From the NCBI RefSeq assembly GCF_000701405.1, contig NZ_JNIV01000007.1, positions 1-64,000 on the forward strand: DNA of 64,000 nt, read 5' to 3'. A program made the position numbers and the translations under genes. The notes under the pieces were generated by a model. It did no database searches, had not been told where the DNA came from, and saw only the letters and a list, made by a program, of their open reading frames with translations. The stretch is from Deinococcus marmoris DSM 12784 (GTDB lineage Bacteria; Deinococcota; Deinococci; Deinococcales; Deinococcaceae). Position 1 is the first letter of the stretch. Every line of letters begins with the position of its first letter. Below, piece by piece: positions 1 to 11,318 of the stretch.

Positions 1-300
1 GCAAAACAGTTTGCAGGGCTGACCACCTGCCAGCTTCGTCAGACGCAGGCTCTGGAGAACCATTGGAATACTGCGTTCTTCGCGCTCAGTCTGGGACGGG
101 CAGAAGTGCTGCTGGAGGCCGCTGGCCTCCAGGGTCGCCCGGCCACTTCACTGGTGTTTTCCTACGAAGACATCAAGCGGCGGGCCTTCAACCGGCTCTT
201 TGCGTGGCGAATACTGAGCAATCTAGGTCTCCAGGCACGATTTGCCGAATTAGGAAAACATCCGTCCAGGCCGCTGGATTTGGGGGTCAAAGCGGCTTGA
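1..300 (+). mobile_element. C-terminal fragment of an insertion-sequence transposase
   Basis: The frame is open from the first base of the window to a TGA at 298-300 and gives about 99 residues rich in Leu, Arg and Phe (for example SYEDIKRRAFNRLFAWRIL). This looks like the helical C-terminus of an IS4/IS701-type DDE transposase. The N-terminal part lies outside the window, so the catalytic residues cannot be seen and the family is a guess. About 10 to 20 bases after the stop is the motif CAAAACTGTCCGAACC, which could be the IS end. It abuts a broken transketolase fragment and a restriction-modification gene, which suits the edge of an acquired segment. Confidence 0.5.
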
Positions 301-342
301 GGGTGGTCAAAACTGTCCGAACCATTGATTAGAGGGTGACGA

Positions 343-428
343 TCAGAGAATGCCCCCCACCACCTTCACCACGTTTTCCACGCTGAAGCCGAACTTTTCA
401 AACAGGATTTTGGCGGGGGCGCTGAGAG
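343..428 (-). pseudogene. tkt: C-terminal remnant of transketolase
   Basis: Read on the minus strand, this stretch encodes SAPAKILFEKFGFSVENVV, then KVVGGIL and a stop at 343-345. It matches the conserved C-terminal end of transketolase, where SAPA, the FGF-(S/T)-VENVV block and the final stop are typical. Only about 28 codons remain. Upstream (beyond 430) the similarity ends abruptly and the restriction-modification gene starts about 60 bases on. No complete transketolase is present in the window. It appears to be scar DNA left when the flanking mobile segment was inserted or rearranged. The identification comes from motif memory and was not checked by search. Confidence 0.65.
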
Positions 429-475
429 AAGGGTTCGGATTCGGAAGACAGGCACCGTTCGGGCAGAGGACGCTT

Positions 476-481
476 TATTCT
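476..481 (+). promoter_or_regulatory. -10 box for a leaderless restriction-modification transcript
   Basis: TATTCT lies 8 bases before the ATG at 490, and there is no Shine-Dalgarno sequence. This spacing would put the transcript start at or next to the start codon, the leaderless arrangement common in Deinococcus. No clear -35 was seen. Confidence 0.4.
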
Positions 482-489
482 GCTCAGCA

Positions 490-3400
490 ATGACTCCTGC
501 CCAGTCCAGTGTCGCCCAGGCCAGAGCCGCGTTCACGGAATATGTCAAGGCGATCCGCAAGGCGCACGGCAAGGGCACGCCGGAAAACACCTATCTGCCG
601 CTGCTCAAGCCTTTATTTGAGGGGCTGCTGCCCGAATATCAGGTCATCACGCATCCCGGCAAGGATGAGCAGGGGCTGCCCGACTTTGCCCTGCGCGAGC
701 CGGGCGGCGCGGAGAATCTGGTGCTGGGCGAGGCCGAGGCGCTGGACGTGCCGCTGGAGAAGAACAAGCACGGCTGGGAACAGGCACGCGGCTACGCGAA
801 ACAAGCGCCCACCCTCCTGACCAATTTCCATGATTTCGTGGTGCTGGACGGCGACACCGAGCTGGGCCGCTACACCATCCCGCACGCCGAGCTGACCGGC
901 ACGGCCAAACCCGCCGCGCTGGCCGACGCGCATCTGGAGAACCTGAGCGGGCTGCTGGGCGTCTGGGCCAGTGCCAGGGGAAGCCTGAGCCGCCCGCAGA
1001 AGATCGCCGGACTGCTGGCCTACCACGCCCGGCAGGCGCTGGCGGCGCTGGACAGCCACGATACCGCCGCCCTCAGTTCGCTGCGAAAGGCGATGGAGGA
1101 CGCGCTGGGCAGCAGTTTCAGCGTGCCCAAGCCCAAGGCGAGCGGCAAGGCAAACGCCGAGAAGCAGCGGCGCGACGAGGCGAAATGGCGTGAGAAGCAG
1201 GAGCATCTGGACCATTTTTTCCGTTCCAGTCTGGTGCAGGCGCTGTTTTACGGGCTGTTCTCGGCGTGGGTGATGGCGGCGCGGCAGGGGCAGGGGGCGC
1301 ACTTTACCCACAGCGAGGCGGGCCGGTATCTGCGGGTGCCAGTGATTAACCTGCTGTTTGACCAACTGACCGCCAGCAAGCTGGACAAACTGGGGATGCG
1401 CCCCGCCGTGGAACGCGCCGTGTCGCTGCTGCGCCGGGTGGACCCGGAGGCGTTCCTCAAGGGGTTTCAGGACGGGCAGGCGGTCACGTACTTCTACGAG
1501 CCGTTTCTGGACGCCTTCGATCCGGGGCTGCGCGAGGAACTGGGCGTGTGGTACACCCCGCCCGAACTGATCGCCTACCAGATTCGCCGCGTTCACGCCC
1601 TGCTGCAATCCGAACTGGGCATTGCCGACGGGCTGCTGGACCCGCGCGTGACCATTCTGGACCCCGCCACCGGCACGGGCGGCTACCTGCTGGAACTCGG
1701 CCACTTCTTGCAGGCCGAGATGCAGCGCCAGGGCACGAAGTTTATTGGGGCCAGACTCAAGGAAGCCTTTCAGACCCGGATTTTTGGCTTCGAGCTGCTT
1801 CCGGCCCCCTTCAGCATCGCGCATGTGCAACTGGCGCTGCTGCTTCAGAACGCGGGCGGCGAGTTGAAGGGCAATGAGCGGGTGAACGTGCTGCTGACCA
1901 ACAGTCTGAACGGCTGGACCCCACAGGGCGACAAGCAGCCCCCGGTGTTTTCCGAGCTGGCCGAGGAACAGACCGCCGCCGAGCAGGTCAAGGGGCAGCA
2001 GCAGATCATGGTCATGATCGGCAACCCGCCCTACGCCCGCTTTGCCGACATGCCCGACAACCCGGAAGAACAGGCCCTGATCGCCCCCTACAAACAATGC
2101 CTGCGCGAGAGCTGGGGCGTGAAAAAACAACTGCTGGACGATCTGTACATCCGGTTTCTGCGGCTGGCCGAGTGGCGCGTGGCCGAGAACGGCAAGGAAG
2201 GCATCGTCAGTTTCGTGACCAACCGCAGTTACCTGACGGGCATCAGCCATCCGGTGATGCGCCAGCACCTGCTGAGCAGCTTCGACCAGATTTACATTGA
2301 CGATCTGCACGGCAATCAGCGGGCCAACAAAGCGGGAGACGGCAGCGTGTTTACCACCGCCACCAACGGCGGCATTCGCGTGGGCGTGGCGATTGGCACC
2401 TTTGTGAAGAAGGCAGGCGTGAAAGGGACAGAGGGAGAACCTGCCGAACCCGCCCAGGTCCATTACCGCGAGTTTTATGGCAGCGGCGCAGGCAAACGGG
2501 CCGCGCTGACCGAGGACGAAACGCCCTACGCCCCCGCCTTCACGCCTAAACGGGAACACCGCTACGTCCTGAGACCCCTGAAGGGTGAAGATGCGTACTG
2601 GGACTGGCCGACGATTGATGATCTTTTCCCAGTTAGCTTTGATGGCATTAACACCAACTTGGACGCGCACCTAATAAATATTGAATCCGAACAACTTATT
2701 TCTAAAATGCAACGTTATTTTGATAAAAGCGTCACATCCGAAGCTCTAAGCGAGAGCTATCCAGGTATTACGGCAGACTTAGGATATAAAAATCTCAAAG
2801 ACGTTCGCCAGAATCTGTTAAAAATGGGGGGGGGGGTTCGATCATAAGAAAATTCGTCCCTACTCTTATCGCCCGTTTGATAACCGCCACATCTATTTGC
2901 ATCACGGCGATTCTTTGCTTAATCGCAGCCGCCCGGATTACGATGAGCAAATTGATTCTGAGACAGTCCAGATTTGTATAGCTCAGACCATGAGAAGAGG
3001 GTACGACGCCCCGTATTTTTCACGTTCGCCTATCGATTTGCATCTCTCTGACCCGGACGCCGACGCCTTCCCCCTCCGCCTCCGCTTCAAAGAGTTCGTC
3101 TCCGACACTGACTATCAATACCTGCCCAACAGCGCCGATTTTTACGATGATCTGGCGCGGGCGGGCGTGCTGAAAGTGTCTGCGCCCAAAGCGGATTCGG
3201 CGTGTACGCCCATGCCCAAGCCTGCGCCGGTGCTGTCTCGCTACGGCGTGGTGCGCGGCCCGGACGGCAAACCCAATGCGCTGGCGTGGGAACTGGTCTT
3301 TTACCACACGCTGGCGGTCCTCAGCGCCCCCGCCTACCGCGAGGAACACGCCGAATATCTGGCCGAGGACTGGCCGCGCGTGCCCATGCCGCCCCGGCGC

Positions 3401-3808
3401 GAAACGCTGGAACAGAGCGCGGCGGTGGGGCGGCGCGTGGCGGCCCTGCTGGACCCACAGGCGCGGCCTGAATTGCCGGGCGCGGTGGGCCGTCTGGTAC
3501 GCGCCGGAACCGATGAGGAAGCGGTGCAGGACCTCCTGACCATTGGCCCCAAGCCCAGTTACGACAGGGTGCGGGAGGTCTACGTGCTGTCGGACACGCT
3601 GGAACTGGCCGGGGTGCCGGAACGGGTCTGGGCGTTTACGCTGGGCGGGTATCCGGTGCTGAAAAACTGGGTGGAATACCGCAAGGGCCGCACGCTGACG
3701 CTGGACGACGCCGAATGGCTGGAGGGCATCGTGCGGCGGGTGTCGGCGCTGCTGGACCTGGGCGGCGAGCTGGATTTGGCGTATGCGGGGGCGACGGGCC
3801 TGAGCTGA
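490..3808 (+). pseudogene. Single-chain restriction-modification enzyme (type ISP/IIG-like), frame broken at a G11 run
   Basis: The first part (490-2847) encodes an N-terminal nuclease-like region, a helical linker and an N6-adenine methyltransferase domain with the SAM-binding motif DPATGTGGYLLE near residue 396 and the catalytic NPPY motif near residue 515. At 2826-2836 a run of 11 G shifts the frame to an early TAA at 2845. The continuation (from 2837, up to 3808) is in the next frame and begins FDHKKIRPYSYRPFDNR, the YRPFDNR block typical of type ISP specificity regions. With ten G instead of eleven the two parts join exactly and give a protein of about 1105 residues. No helicase motifs were noticed, so a helicase-less single-chain enzyme is the better fit. 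The state seen here is OFF, through either slipped-strand phase variation or a sequencing error. The methylase half may still be made alone, but it would lack the target-recognition end. Confidence 0.8.
2826..2836 (+). repeat. G11 homopolymer tract inside the restriction-modification gene
   Basis: Eleven consecutive G residues follow AAAAT. Reading frame 1 runs into a stop nine bases after the run; frame 2 resumes coding immediately after it. A change of -1 (or +2) G restores the full-length frame. Poly-G tracts of this length are classic slippage sites, and they are also error-prone in sequencing. Confidence 0.9.
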
Positions 3809-4318
3809 TTGACGGACAGGCAGAAATACTGCACGGTGCGGTTTCCAGTCTGCCCTGCCCGTCTGACCCCTCCGGCCCTCCGGGCCACCTCCCCTCAAAA
3901 GGGAGGCAAGAGTTGCGGAATTGCCCGGCCAGCAGCGCACTCCTGGCTCCCTTTGAGGGGAGCTGGCTGCGAAGCAGACTGGCTGGCACAGCTCCGCAGG
4001 AGAGGGGTTCGCCTTCCAACTGGCCGCAGGTTCCGCCTCTTCACTTTGATTTCGCAGTAAGCCCAAGCGCTCTGACCTGCGTCTCAAATGCCTCCCGGCG
4101 CATCCCGTATGCTGATTTCCAAACCCGGAGCGTGCGCTCAAGAATTTCTGTCTTCTTCCAGTGTCCCGAAAACCCTGGGCTTTTTGCTCCTCCCTCCTTG
4201 CGGGGGAGGCTGGGAGGGGGGAACCGCAAACGCCGTCCCAGCGACGCTCGAAAGTGATGGCATCCAACACACGAACCGCCTCCCACGCTCCCCTACCCCT
4301 TTGCCCCCAGGAGTCCCC
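3809..4318. repeat. 510-base repeat-rich spacer with two palindromic blocks
   Basis: No gene is supported here. An inverted repeat pairs 3884-3907 with 3945-3967 (arms related to CCTCCCCTCAAAAGGGAGG, about 37 bases apart). A second, shorter palindrome, CCTCCC with GGGAGG, lies at 4187-4220. Both resemble extragenic palindromic repeats of high-GC genomes. A related CCTCCCGCAGGGG-type sequence is seen near 36810. No confident promoter for the following gene was recognised. Confidence 0.5.
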
Positions 4319-6433
<2,115 letters not shown>

Positions 6434-6484
6434 TCCCGAATTGTTGTCTCTGAAGTAGTAGCAAGCTAACTCGATTCTGCTTGC

Positions 6485-6490
6485 TACGCT
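6485..6490 (+). promoter_or_regulatory. -10 box for leaderless VOC gene
   Basis: TACGCT ends 7 bases before the ATG at 6498, with no ribosome-binding site between. This fits a leaderless start. Confidence 0.4.
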
Positions 6491-6497
6491 TTCTTAT

Positions 6498-6887
6498 ATG
6501 GCAACCCTGATTACCGGATTCGATCATTTTCAAGTGGAGGCCCCCGCCGGATGCGAGGCCGACGCCCGCGCCTTTTACGGCGGCTTTCTGGGATTGCCCG
6601 AACTGCGGAAACCCGCTGCCTTTCTCAACAACGGCGGCGTGTGGTTTGCCCTGCCTGACGGGCGGCAGCTCCATGTGGGCGTCGCTCCCGACTTCGCGCC
6701 GCGCGAGAAGGGCCATCCGGCGCTGCGTTGCGACGATATTGGCGCGTTCGGGGCGCACTGCGACACGCACGGCATTCCCTATGTCTCCGATGCGGAGGCA
6801 GGTGTGCCGCGCATCTTCCTTAAAGACATCTTCGGCAACCGTCTGGAAGTCGTCGAGGGTTCGCACCCCAGCGTTCTGCTGGAATGA
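6498..6887 (+). CDS. VOC (glyoxalase/dioxygenase fold) family protein
   Basis: A 129-residue protein with the beta-alpha-beta-beta-beta layout of the vicinal oxygen chelate superfamily. It has an early His in GFDHFQVE, a FYGGFLGLPE helix, and the closing IFLKDIFGNRLEVVE strand whose Glu is a usual metal ligand. The substrate cannot be told from sequence; relatives include lactoylglutathione lyases and antibiotic-binding proteins. It overlaps the next gene by 4 bases (ATGA), so the two are probably translated together. Confidence 0.8.
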   Translation: MATLITGFDHFQVEAPAGCEADARAFYGGFLGLPELRKPAAFLNNGGVWFALPDGRQLHVGVAPDFAPREKGHPALRCDDIGAFGAHCDTHGIPYVSDAEAGVPRIFLKDIFGNRLEVVEGSHPSVLLE

Positions 6888-7105
6888 CGGAGGACGCGCG
6901 GGGAGAACTGCTGGACGGGCGTTTCGATTACCGGGCGCTGAAGGATGGGCGGGTGATCGTGTCTCATTACGGGCGGCCTGTGACGACCCTGGCAGGCAAA
7001 GATGCCGAGAGGTTTATCAAAAGGGTGGACGGGCTGGAAGACCACGCCGCGCAACTGCTGATGGCGCGCGTGACCGGGAATTTCAAGCGGGGCAACGAGC
7101 GCTGA
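6884..7105 (+). CDS. Small conserved-looking hypothetical protein
   Basis: A 73-residue protein starting at the ATG of an ATGA overlap with the VOC gene. It is hydrophilic and has no membrane segment. The core (FDYRALKDGRVIVSHYGRPV, then TTLAGKDAERF) looks like a small alpha/beta domain. I do not recognise the family. Support for its being real is the translational coupling to the upstream gene, normal codon use, and a frame that fills the space to the next gene. Confidence 0.6.
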   Translation: MTEDARGELLDGRFDYRALKDGRVIVSHYGRPVTTLAGKDAERFIKRVDGLEDHAAQLLMARVTGNFKRGNER

Positions 7106-7211
7106 GCGGGGGGCCGTGCAGGCTGTCCCCATCACGCTTGCGCTGTTTCCTGGCGGCGTCCGAATCTCCCGGCGCGCTGCCCCGCCTGCCGTTTCGCCTA
7201 TTCTGTGAGAA

Positions 7212-10199
7212 ATGTCCAAGAATGCAACCGATCTGATCCAGTCCTTCTTTGACCCCGGCGCGGTGGTGCGGCTGGCCCAGGCGGTGGGTCTGGAGCCGGA
7301 AGTGGCCGGGCGGGTGCTGGAGGCCGGGTTGCCATTGCAGCTCGCGGCGCTGGCCGAATCGGCGAAAACGCCGGACGGCGAGGCCATGATCGCCGAGGCC
7401 GTTGGGGCCTTGCCCCCTTTCGGCAGCGTGGCCGAGGCGCTGGAGGAATCGGGCGGCGCGGACAACCTGCGGCAGGCCGGGGAAATGCTGGCCCCCGTGC
7501 TGCTGGGAGAGGTGGCAGACGGTCTGCCCGCGCAGGTTTCTACCCAGACGCAGGCGGACCCGGCCAGGGTCCAGACCCTGCTCCAGATAGCGCTGCCGCT
7601 GCTGCTGAGCGCGCTGGGTCAGCATGGAATGAAGGCGGGAAATATTGCCCCGATGCTGGCGGGCTTGGGTGGTCTGGGGCTGGCCGGGGCGGCTGGCGCG
7701 GATGCAGTCGTCCCAGAGGCGGCAGAGACGGTCATCCCAGCGGCAGTCGAGGCCCCTGAAACGGCCCCCGTCGCGCCAGTTGCGGAAGTGCCAGCCGAAG
7801 AAGTGCCAGCCGAAGCACCAGCAGTCGAGCCGCCACCAGTCGTGCCAGTTCCAGTTGAGTCTGCTCCTGTCGCACTGGAGAAACCTGCGTCAGAGGCCAT
7901 GCCGCCAGAATCGGTGCCAGCAGAGGCCCCAGCGGCACCTGCCGACACCAGCCCTCCTGATCCCAGCACGCCGGAAGGCTTGCTCAAGTACCTCCAGGCG
8001 CGGTTTGGTGGTCCGGTGGGGCAGAAGATCGGCGCGGTGGCGGGTTTTGGCGGTGGGGTCCGCAAGCAGGCGGCACTGGCCGCGCTCCCGGTGGTGCTGG
8101 CTGCGCTGGTGGGCAAGGCCAGTGGTCAGGGGAATGGGGCCGGAGGAGACCTGGACAAACTGGCCCGTCCCTTCGCGCCGCTGACGGGTGAGGACGGTCA
8201 GGTCAACACGGACCTGCTGGACAGCCCGGTGGAGGTCTCGCGCATCGAGGGGCAGGGGCGTGGGCTGCTGGCCTCGTTGTTTGGAGACGTCAATGCCGTG
8301 ACCGGACGGTTGGGCAGTGCGCTGGGCGGCAGCGGCGACAGCTCGCGCCGCCTGCTGGCGCTGCTAACCCCGCTGGTGCTGTCTGCCCTGACCCGCGCCC
8401 ATGCGGGCGGCCTGGGTGCGCTGCCCATCGCCGGTCTGGCGGACGGCTTGAAAGCGGCGTTGCCGTCCGGCTTCTCCAGCCTGGGCGTGCTGGTCGGCAG
8501 TCTGGTCAGCGGGACGCCTCTGCCTGGAGCGGTCTCCAGCACGGTCCAGACCACGCCGCGCGCCGTCGTGCAGCAGGGTTCGCCCGCCACGCCGCCCAGG
8601 CCCTCACCCCTCAAGCCTCCCCGGCCCGCCCGCTTCGAGAAGCCCGCGCCGCCCGTGGCTCCACCGCCCCGCAGGCGCGGCTTTCCGCTGTGGCTGATTC
8701 CCTTGCTGCTGCTGTTGCTGCTGGGCGGCTGCTGGGTGCTGCAAAACCGCCAGCCTGCCGTTCCCGCTGTGCCCACGCCCACGTCTCCCACCACGCTTGG
8801 CGACAGCGGGACCCTGCCCGGCCTGCCCGTGCAGACGGTCTTCACGGAGCCGCAGCCCGGCGCGGCGGTTCCGGCGAGCGGCTTTACCCTGCGCGGCACG
8901 GGCACTGCTGGAGAGAATGTGGACGTCTTCCTGGGTGACGGCAAGGTGGGCAGCGCCCCCGTCGCCCCGGACGGCACCTGGAGTCTGGACGTGGGAGCAG
9001 ACGCGCCCCAGGGTCCGCAGACCTACACCCTGAAGAACGCGGCGGGCGGGGAAATGGCCACGCTGCCTGTCGTGGTGGGCGGGGCAGACGCCACAGGTGC
9101 AGGGTCCACCGAAACCCCGCCCGTGACCGCAGCGCCCACCGATACGCAAGGTGGGGCACTGCCGGAAACTCCAGGGACTGCGCCGGATACGACTGTGCCA
9201 GATGCGACAACTCCAGACGCGACAACTCCAGACGCGACAACCCCGCAAATGCCCTCCGCCGATGGCACCACTCCGGCCACTCCCGGCGCAACCGCTCCTG
9301 GCACGGTTCCTGTCGTCATCAGCGAACCCTCAGAAGGGGCGCAGGTGCCCTCGGGCGGGCTGACCTTGCGCGGCACCGGTCCGGCGGGCGAGCAGTTCGT
9401 ACTGTTCCACAGCGGCCTGCGCGCGGGCAGCGTGACCGTGGGACTGGACGGCAACTGGAAGGCCGACATTCTGGCCGGGGCCGCGCTGCCGGGGCCGCAG
9501 AGCTATGACCTGCGGAATGCGGCGGGACAGGTCGTCGCCCGCGTGCGCCTTCAGGTCGCGCCGAGTGGTCAGGGCGCGGCGGGGGGCGCATCGGGCAGCG
9601 CCTTAGACAGCGCTGGGGCAACTCCGGCAGGCGCGGGCGGGGTCACCGTCAGCAGCCCGGCCAGCGGCGCGCAGGTAGATGGCGCGGGCTTTGCCCTATC
9701 GGGGACTGGCCCGGCAGGACAGACCTTCGAGGTGCTGGAGGACGGCGTCAGCATCGGCAGCTTCACCGTGGGCGCGGATGGCAACTGGACCCGGCAGGTA
9801 TCTGGCCCCAGCGCGGGCGCGAAAACCTACACGGTTCGTTCGGCAGATGGTCAGCAGGTGGCCGCCGTGCCAGTGACCGTGGGTGCGGCCCCCGCCAATG
9901 CCCAGGGAGCCGCCTGTACCCAGCCCCTCAGCGTCAGCCTGAAAGACGGCGAGACCGTGACCGCGCCGTACCGTTTCGGCGGCGTGGGGGGCGGCGACGC
10001 CTACACCATCACCGTCAAACGCGGCGAGCGGACGGTGGGCAGCAAGACGGTGCCAGTGGGCGCGGGCTGTGTCTGGAATTTTACCAGCAACCCCGGCTCC
10101 AGCGCGGGGCAGGCCAGCACGGTCACTTATGAGGTGCGCCCGGCAACCGCCAGCCCCAGCGATGCGCCCGCCGCGAAGCTGACCTTGAACGTCCGGTAG
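7212..10199 (+). CDS. DUF937 protein with one membrane anchor and Ig-like repeats
   Basis: A 995-residue multidomain protein. Residues 1-150 and about 255-430 are Ala/Leu/Gly-rich helical DUF937-type regions, separated by a Pro/Ala/Val/Glu linker (about 170-250). A Pro/Arg segment precedes a single hydrophobic stretch, LWLIPLLLLLLLGGCWVL (near 490). Outside follow three related beta-sandwich repeats (about 542-620, 701-780 and 810-890), each with a FTLRGTG-type strand, a GxDGxW turn and a TYTLRNAAG-type strand, then a further C-terminal domain. The linker between the first two repeats carries three DNA copies of a 15-base unit encoding PDATT (about 9198-9243). The likely topology is cytoplasmic DUF937 and extracellular Ig-like modules. 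The function is unknown. Confidence 0.75.
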   Translation: MSKNATDLIQSFFDPGAVVRLAQAVGLEPEVAGRVLEAGLPLQLAALAESAKTPDGEAMIAEAVGALPPFGSVAEALEESGGADNLRQAGEMLAPVLLGEVADGLPAQVSTQTQADPARVQTLLQIALPLLLSALGQHGMKAGNIAPMLAGLGGLGLAGAAGADAVVPEAAETVIPAAVEAPETAPVAPVAEVPAEEVPAEAPAVEPPPVVPVPVESAPVALEKPASEAMPPESVPAEAPAAPADTSPPDPSTPEGLLKYLQARFGGPVGQKIGAVAGFGGGVRKQAALAALPVVLAALVGKASGQGNGAGGDLDKLARPFAPLTGEDGQVNTDLLDSPVEVSRIEGQGRGLLASLFGDVNAVTGRLGSALGGSGDSSRRLLALLTPLVLSALTRAHAGGLGALPIAGLADGLKAALPSGFSSLGVLVGSLVSGTPLPGAVSSTVQTTPRAVVQQGSPATPPRPSPLKPPRPARFEKPAPPVAPPPRRRGFPLWLIPLLLLLLLGGCWVLQNRQPAVPAVPTPTSPTTLGDSGTLPGLPVQTVFTEPQPGAAVPASGFTLRGTGTAGENVDVFLGDGKVGSAPVAPDGTWSLDVGADAPQGPQTYTLKNAAGGEMATLPVVVGGADATGAGSTETPPVTAAPTDTQGGALPETPGTAPDTTVPDATTPDATTPDATTPQMPSADGTTPATPGATAPGTVPVVISEPSEGAQVPSGGLTLRGTGPAGEQFVLFHSGLRAGSVTVGLDGNWKADILAGAALPGPQSYDLRNAAGQVVARVRLQVAPSGQGAAGGASGSALDSAGATPAGAGGVTVSSPASGAQVDGAGFALSGTGPAGQTFEVLEDGVSIGSFTVGADGNWTRQVSGPSAGAKTYTVRSADGQQVAAVPVTVGAAPANAQGAACTQPLSVSLKDGETVTAPYRFGGVGGGDAYTITVKRGERTVGSKTVPVGAGCVWNFTSNPGSSAGQASTVTYEVRPATASPSDAPAAKLTLNVR

Positions 10200-10218
10200 T
10201 TTTTCCCGTTGTGTCGCG

Positions 10219-10255
10219 CCGTCCACCTCTCTTGCCGGGGTGGGCGGCCTCTTTT
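10219..10255 (+). terminator. Probable terminator after the DUF937 gene
   Basis: CCGTCCACC (10219-10227) pairs with GGTGGGCGG (10239-10247), with one G-U pair, and is followed by CCTCTTTT. It lies 20 bases after the stop codon. Confidence 0.55.
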
Positions 10256-10270
10256 CTCAGATCAGGGGGC

Positions 10271-10351
10271 TTGACATGCAGTTCACTGCACGTTCCAACA
10301 TGGACAGCATGGGAGGCACCTCATATGCCACACCATGAACTGGACTGTTGA
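10271..10351 (+). pseudogene. Orphan MerR-type promoter with a truncated start of a gene
   Basis: TTGACATGCAGTTCACTGCA at 10271-10290 contains a -35 box and the dyad TGCAGT-TC-ACTGCA. This is the layout of promoters controlled by MerR-family activators, where the dyad sits in an overlong spacer. Downstream, GGGAGG (10311-10316) precedes an ATG at 10325 whose frame stops after eight codons (MPHHELDC), five bases before the end of the convergent EamA gene. It looks like the promoter and first codons of a lost gene. The reading is tentative. Confidence 0.35.
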
Positions 10352-10355
10352 TCCT

Positions 10356-11192
10356 CTACCGTCCCGCGATCAGCCCCGCGCCCACCAGCGCCAGCACCAC
10401 GCCCACCCACTGCGCGGCGCGCAAACCCTCGCGCAGCACGGTCACGGCCAGCAGGGTGGTAAAGGCCGGGTACAGGCTGGACAGCAGCGAACCCACCGCC
10501 AGCCCGCCGCCCTGCACCGCCAGCAGATAAAACAGGTTGCCCAGCGTGTCCCCCGGCGCGGAAGACAGGATCAGCAACGGGTTTTTGGGGCGTAGACCCA
10601 CCAGTCGCGCGGCCAGCGGCAGGGCGATCAGCGAGGACGTGACGCGGGCGGCCCCCAGTGTCCAGAACACCCCCGGCGACTGCGCCTGCCCCAGCAGCGC
10701 GAAGAAGAAGCCGAAGCCCAGGCCCGCTGCTAGCCCGATCAGCACGCCGTTGTCCTGCCACCGAACCGCGCCGCCGCCCTCTCCCGGCGTGTAACTGAGC
10801 AGGCCCGTGCCCAGCAGCACGCCCAGCGCGCCCAGCCAGCCCAGCAGCCCCAGCACCTCGCCGCCCAGCACGCCGATCACCACAGGCACCAGCGCCGACA
10901 GCGCGCCCGCGCCCACCGACACCGCGCCCATCGGTCCCATTGCCAGCGCGCGGTAAAAGGCCAGCACGGCAAACAGGCCCACCGCCCCGGCCAGCGCGCC
11001 CCACAGCAGATCGCCCACAGGCGGCAGCGCCTGACCCATCAGCACCGCCAGCAGCAGCATGATCGCCGCGCTGATCGGGTGGGTCAGCGCCACCACCCGC
11101 AGCGGCGAATCACGCCGACTGGCCAGCCCCGCCAGAAAATCGCCGACGCCGTAGGTCAGCGCCGACAACAGGCCGGTCACTGCCGGATTCAA
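10356..11192 (-). CDS. EamA/DMT superfamily transporter
   Basis: A 278-residue protein almost wholly made of hydrophobic helices, about ten, in two halves of five, as in drug/metabolite transporters of the EamA type. It starts MNPAVTGLLSALTYGVGDFL, and a second-half motif LYPAFTTLLAVTVLRE is characteristic of the family. Substrate unknown. It stands alone on this strand. Its 3' end is very close to the truncated remnant at 10325. Confidence 0.85.
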   Translation of the reverse strand: MNPAVTGLLSALTYGVGDFLAGLASRRDSPLRVVALTHPISAAIMLLLAVLMGQALPPVGDLLWGALAGAVGLFAVLAFYRALAMGPMGAVSVGAGALSALVPVVIGVLGGEVLGLLGWLGALGVLLGTGLLSYTPGEGGGAVRWQDNGVLIGLAAGLGFGFFFALLGQAQSPGVFWTLGAARVTSSLIALPLAARLVGLRPKNPLLILSSAPGDTLGNLFYLLAVQGGGLAVGSLLSSLYPAFTTLLAVTVLREGLRAAQWVGVVLALVGAGLIAGR

Positions 11193-11265
11193 GGAAAAAG
11201 CCTCACCGCAGGAGTGTACAGGGGGCGCAGATCAGGGGATGGAACCCAGTCCCCGTCACCTGGAC

Positions 11266-11297
11266 AACAAAAAAGACCGGGATGTTTCTCCCGGCCC
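11266..11297 (-). terminator. Rho-independent terminator of the RGG-protein gene
   Basis: On the minus strand CCGGGAG-AAAC-ATCCCGG forms a GC stem, followed at once by TCTTTTTTG. It lies about 20 bases past the stop codon at 11319. Confidence 0.85.
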
Positions 11298-11318
11298 TCT
11301 ACTTGCTCAGATGCTTAC

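Noticed and set aside
613..2670. Long minus-strand frame (685 codons) opposite the restriction-modification gene
   Set aside because: His/Gln/Val-rich antisense frame typical of high-GC coding DNA; the plus strand carries clear methyltransferase motifs.
4088..4318. Upstream extension of paaZ by 77 codons
   Set aside because: Encodes low-complexity sequence over a palindromic repeat; the ribosome-binding site and homology start are at 4319.
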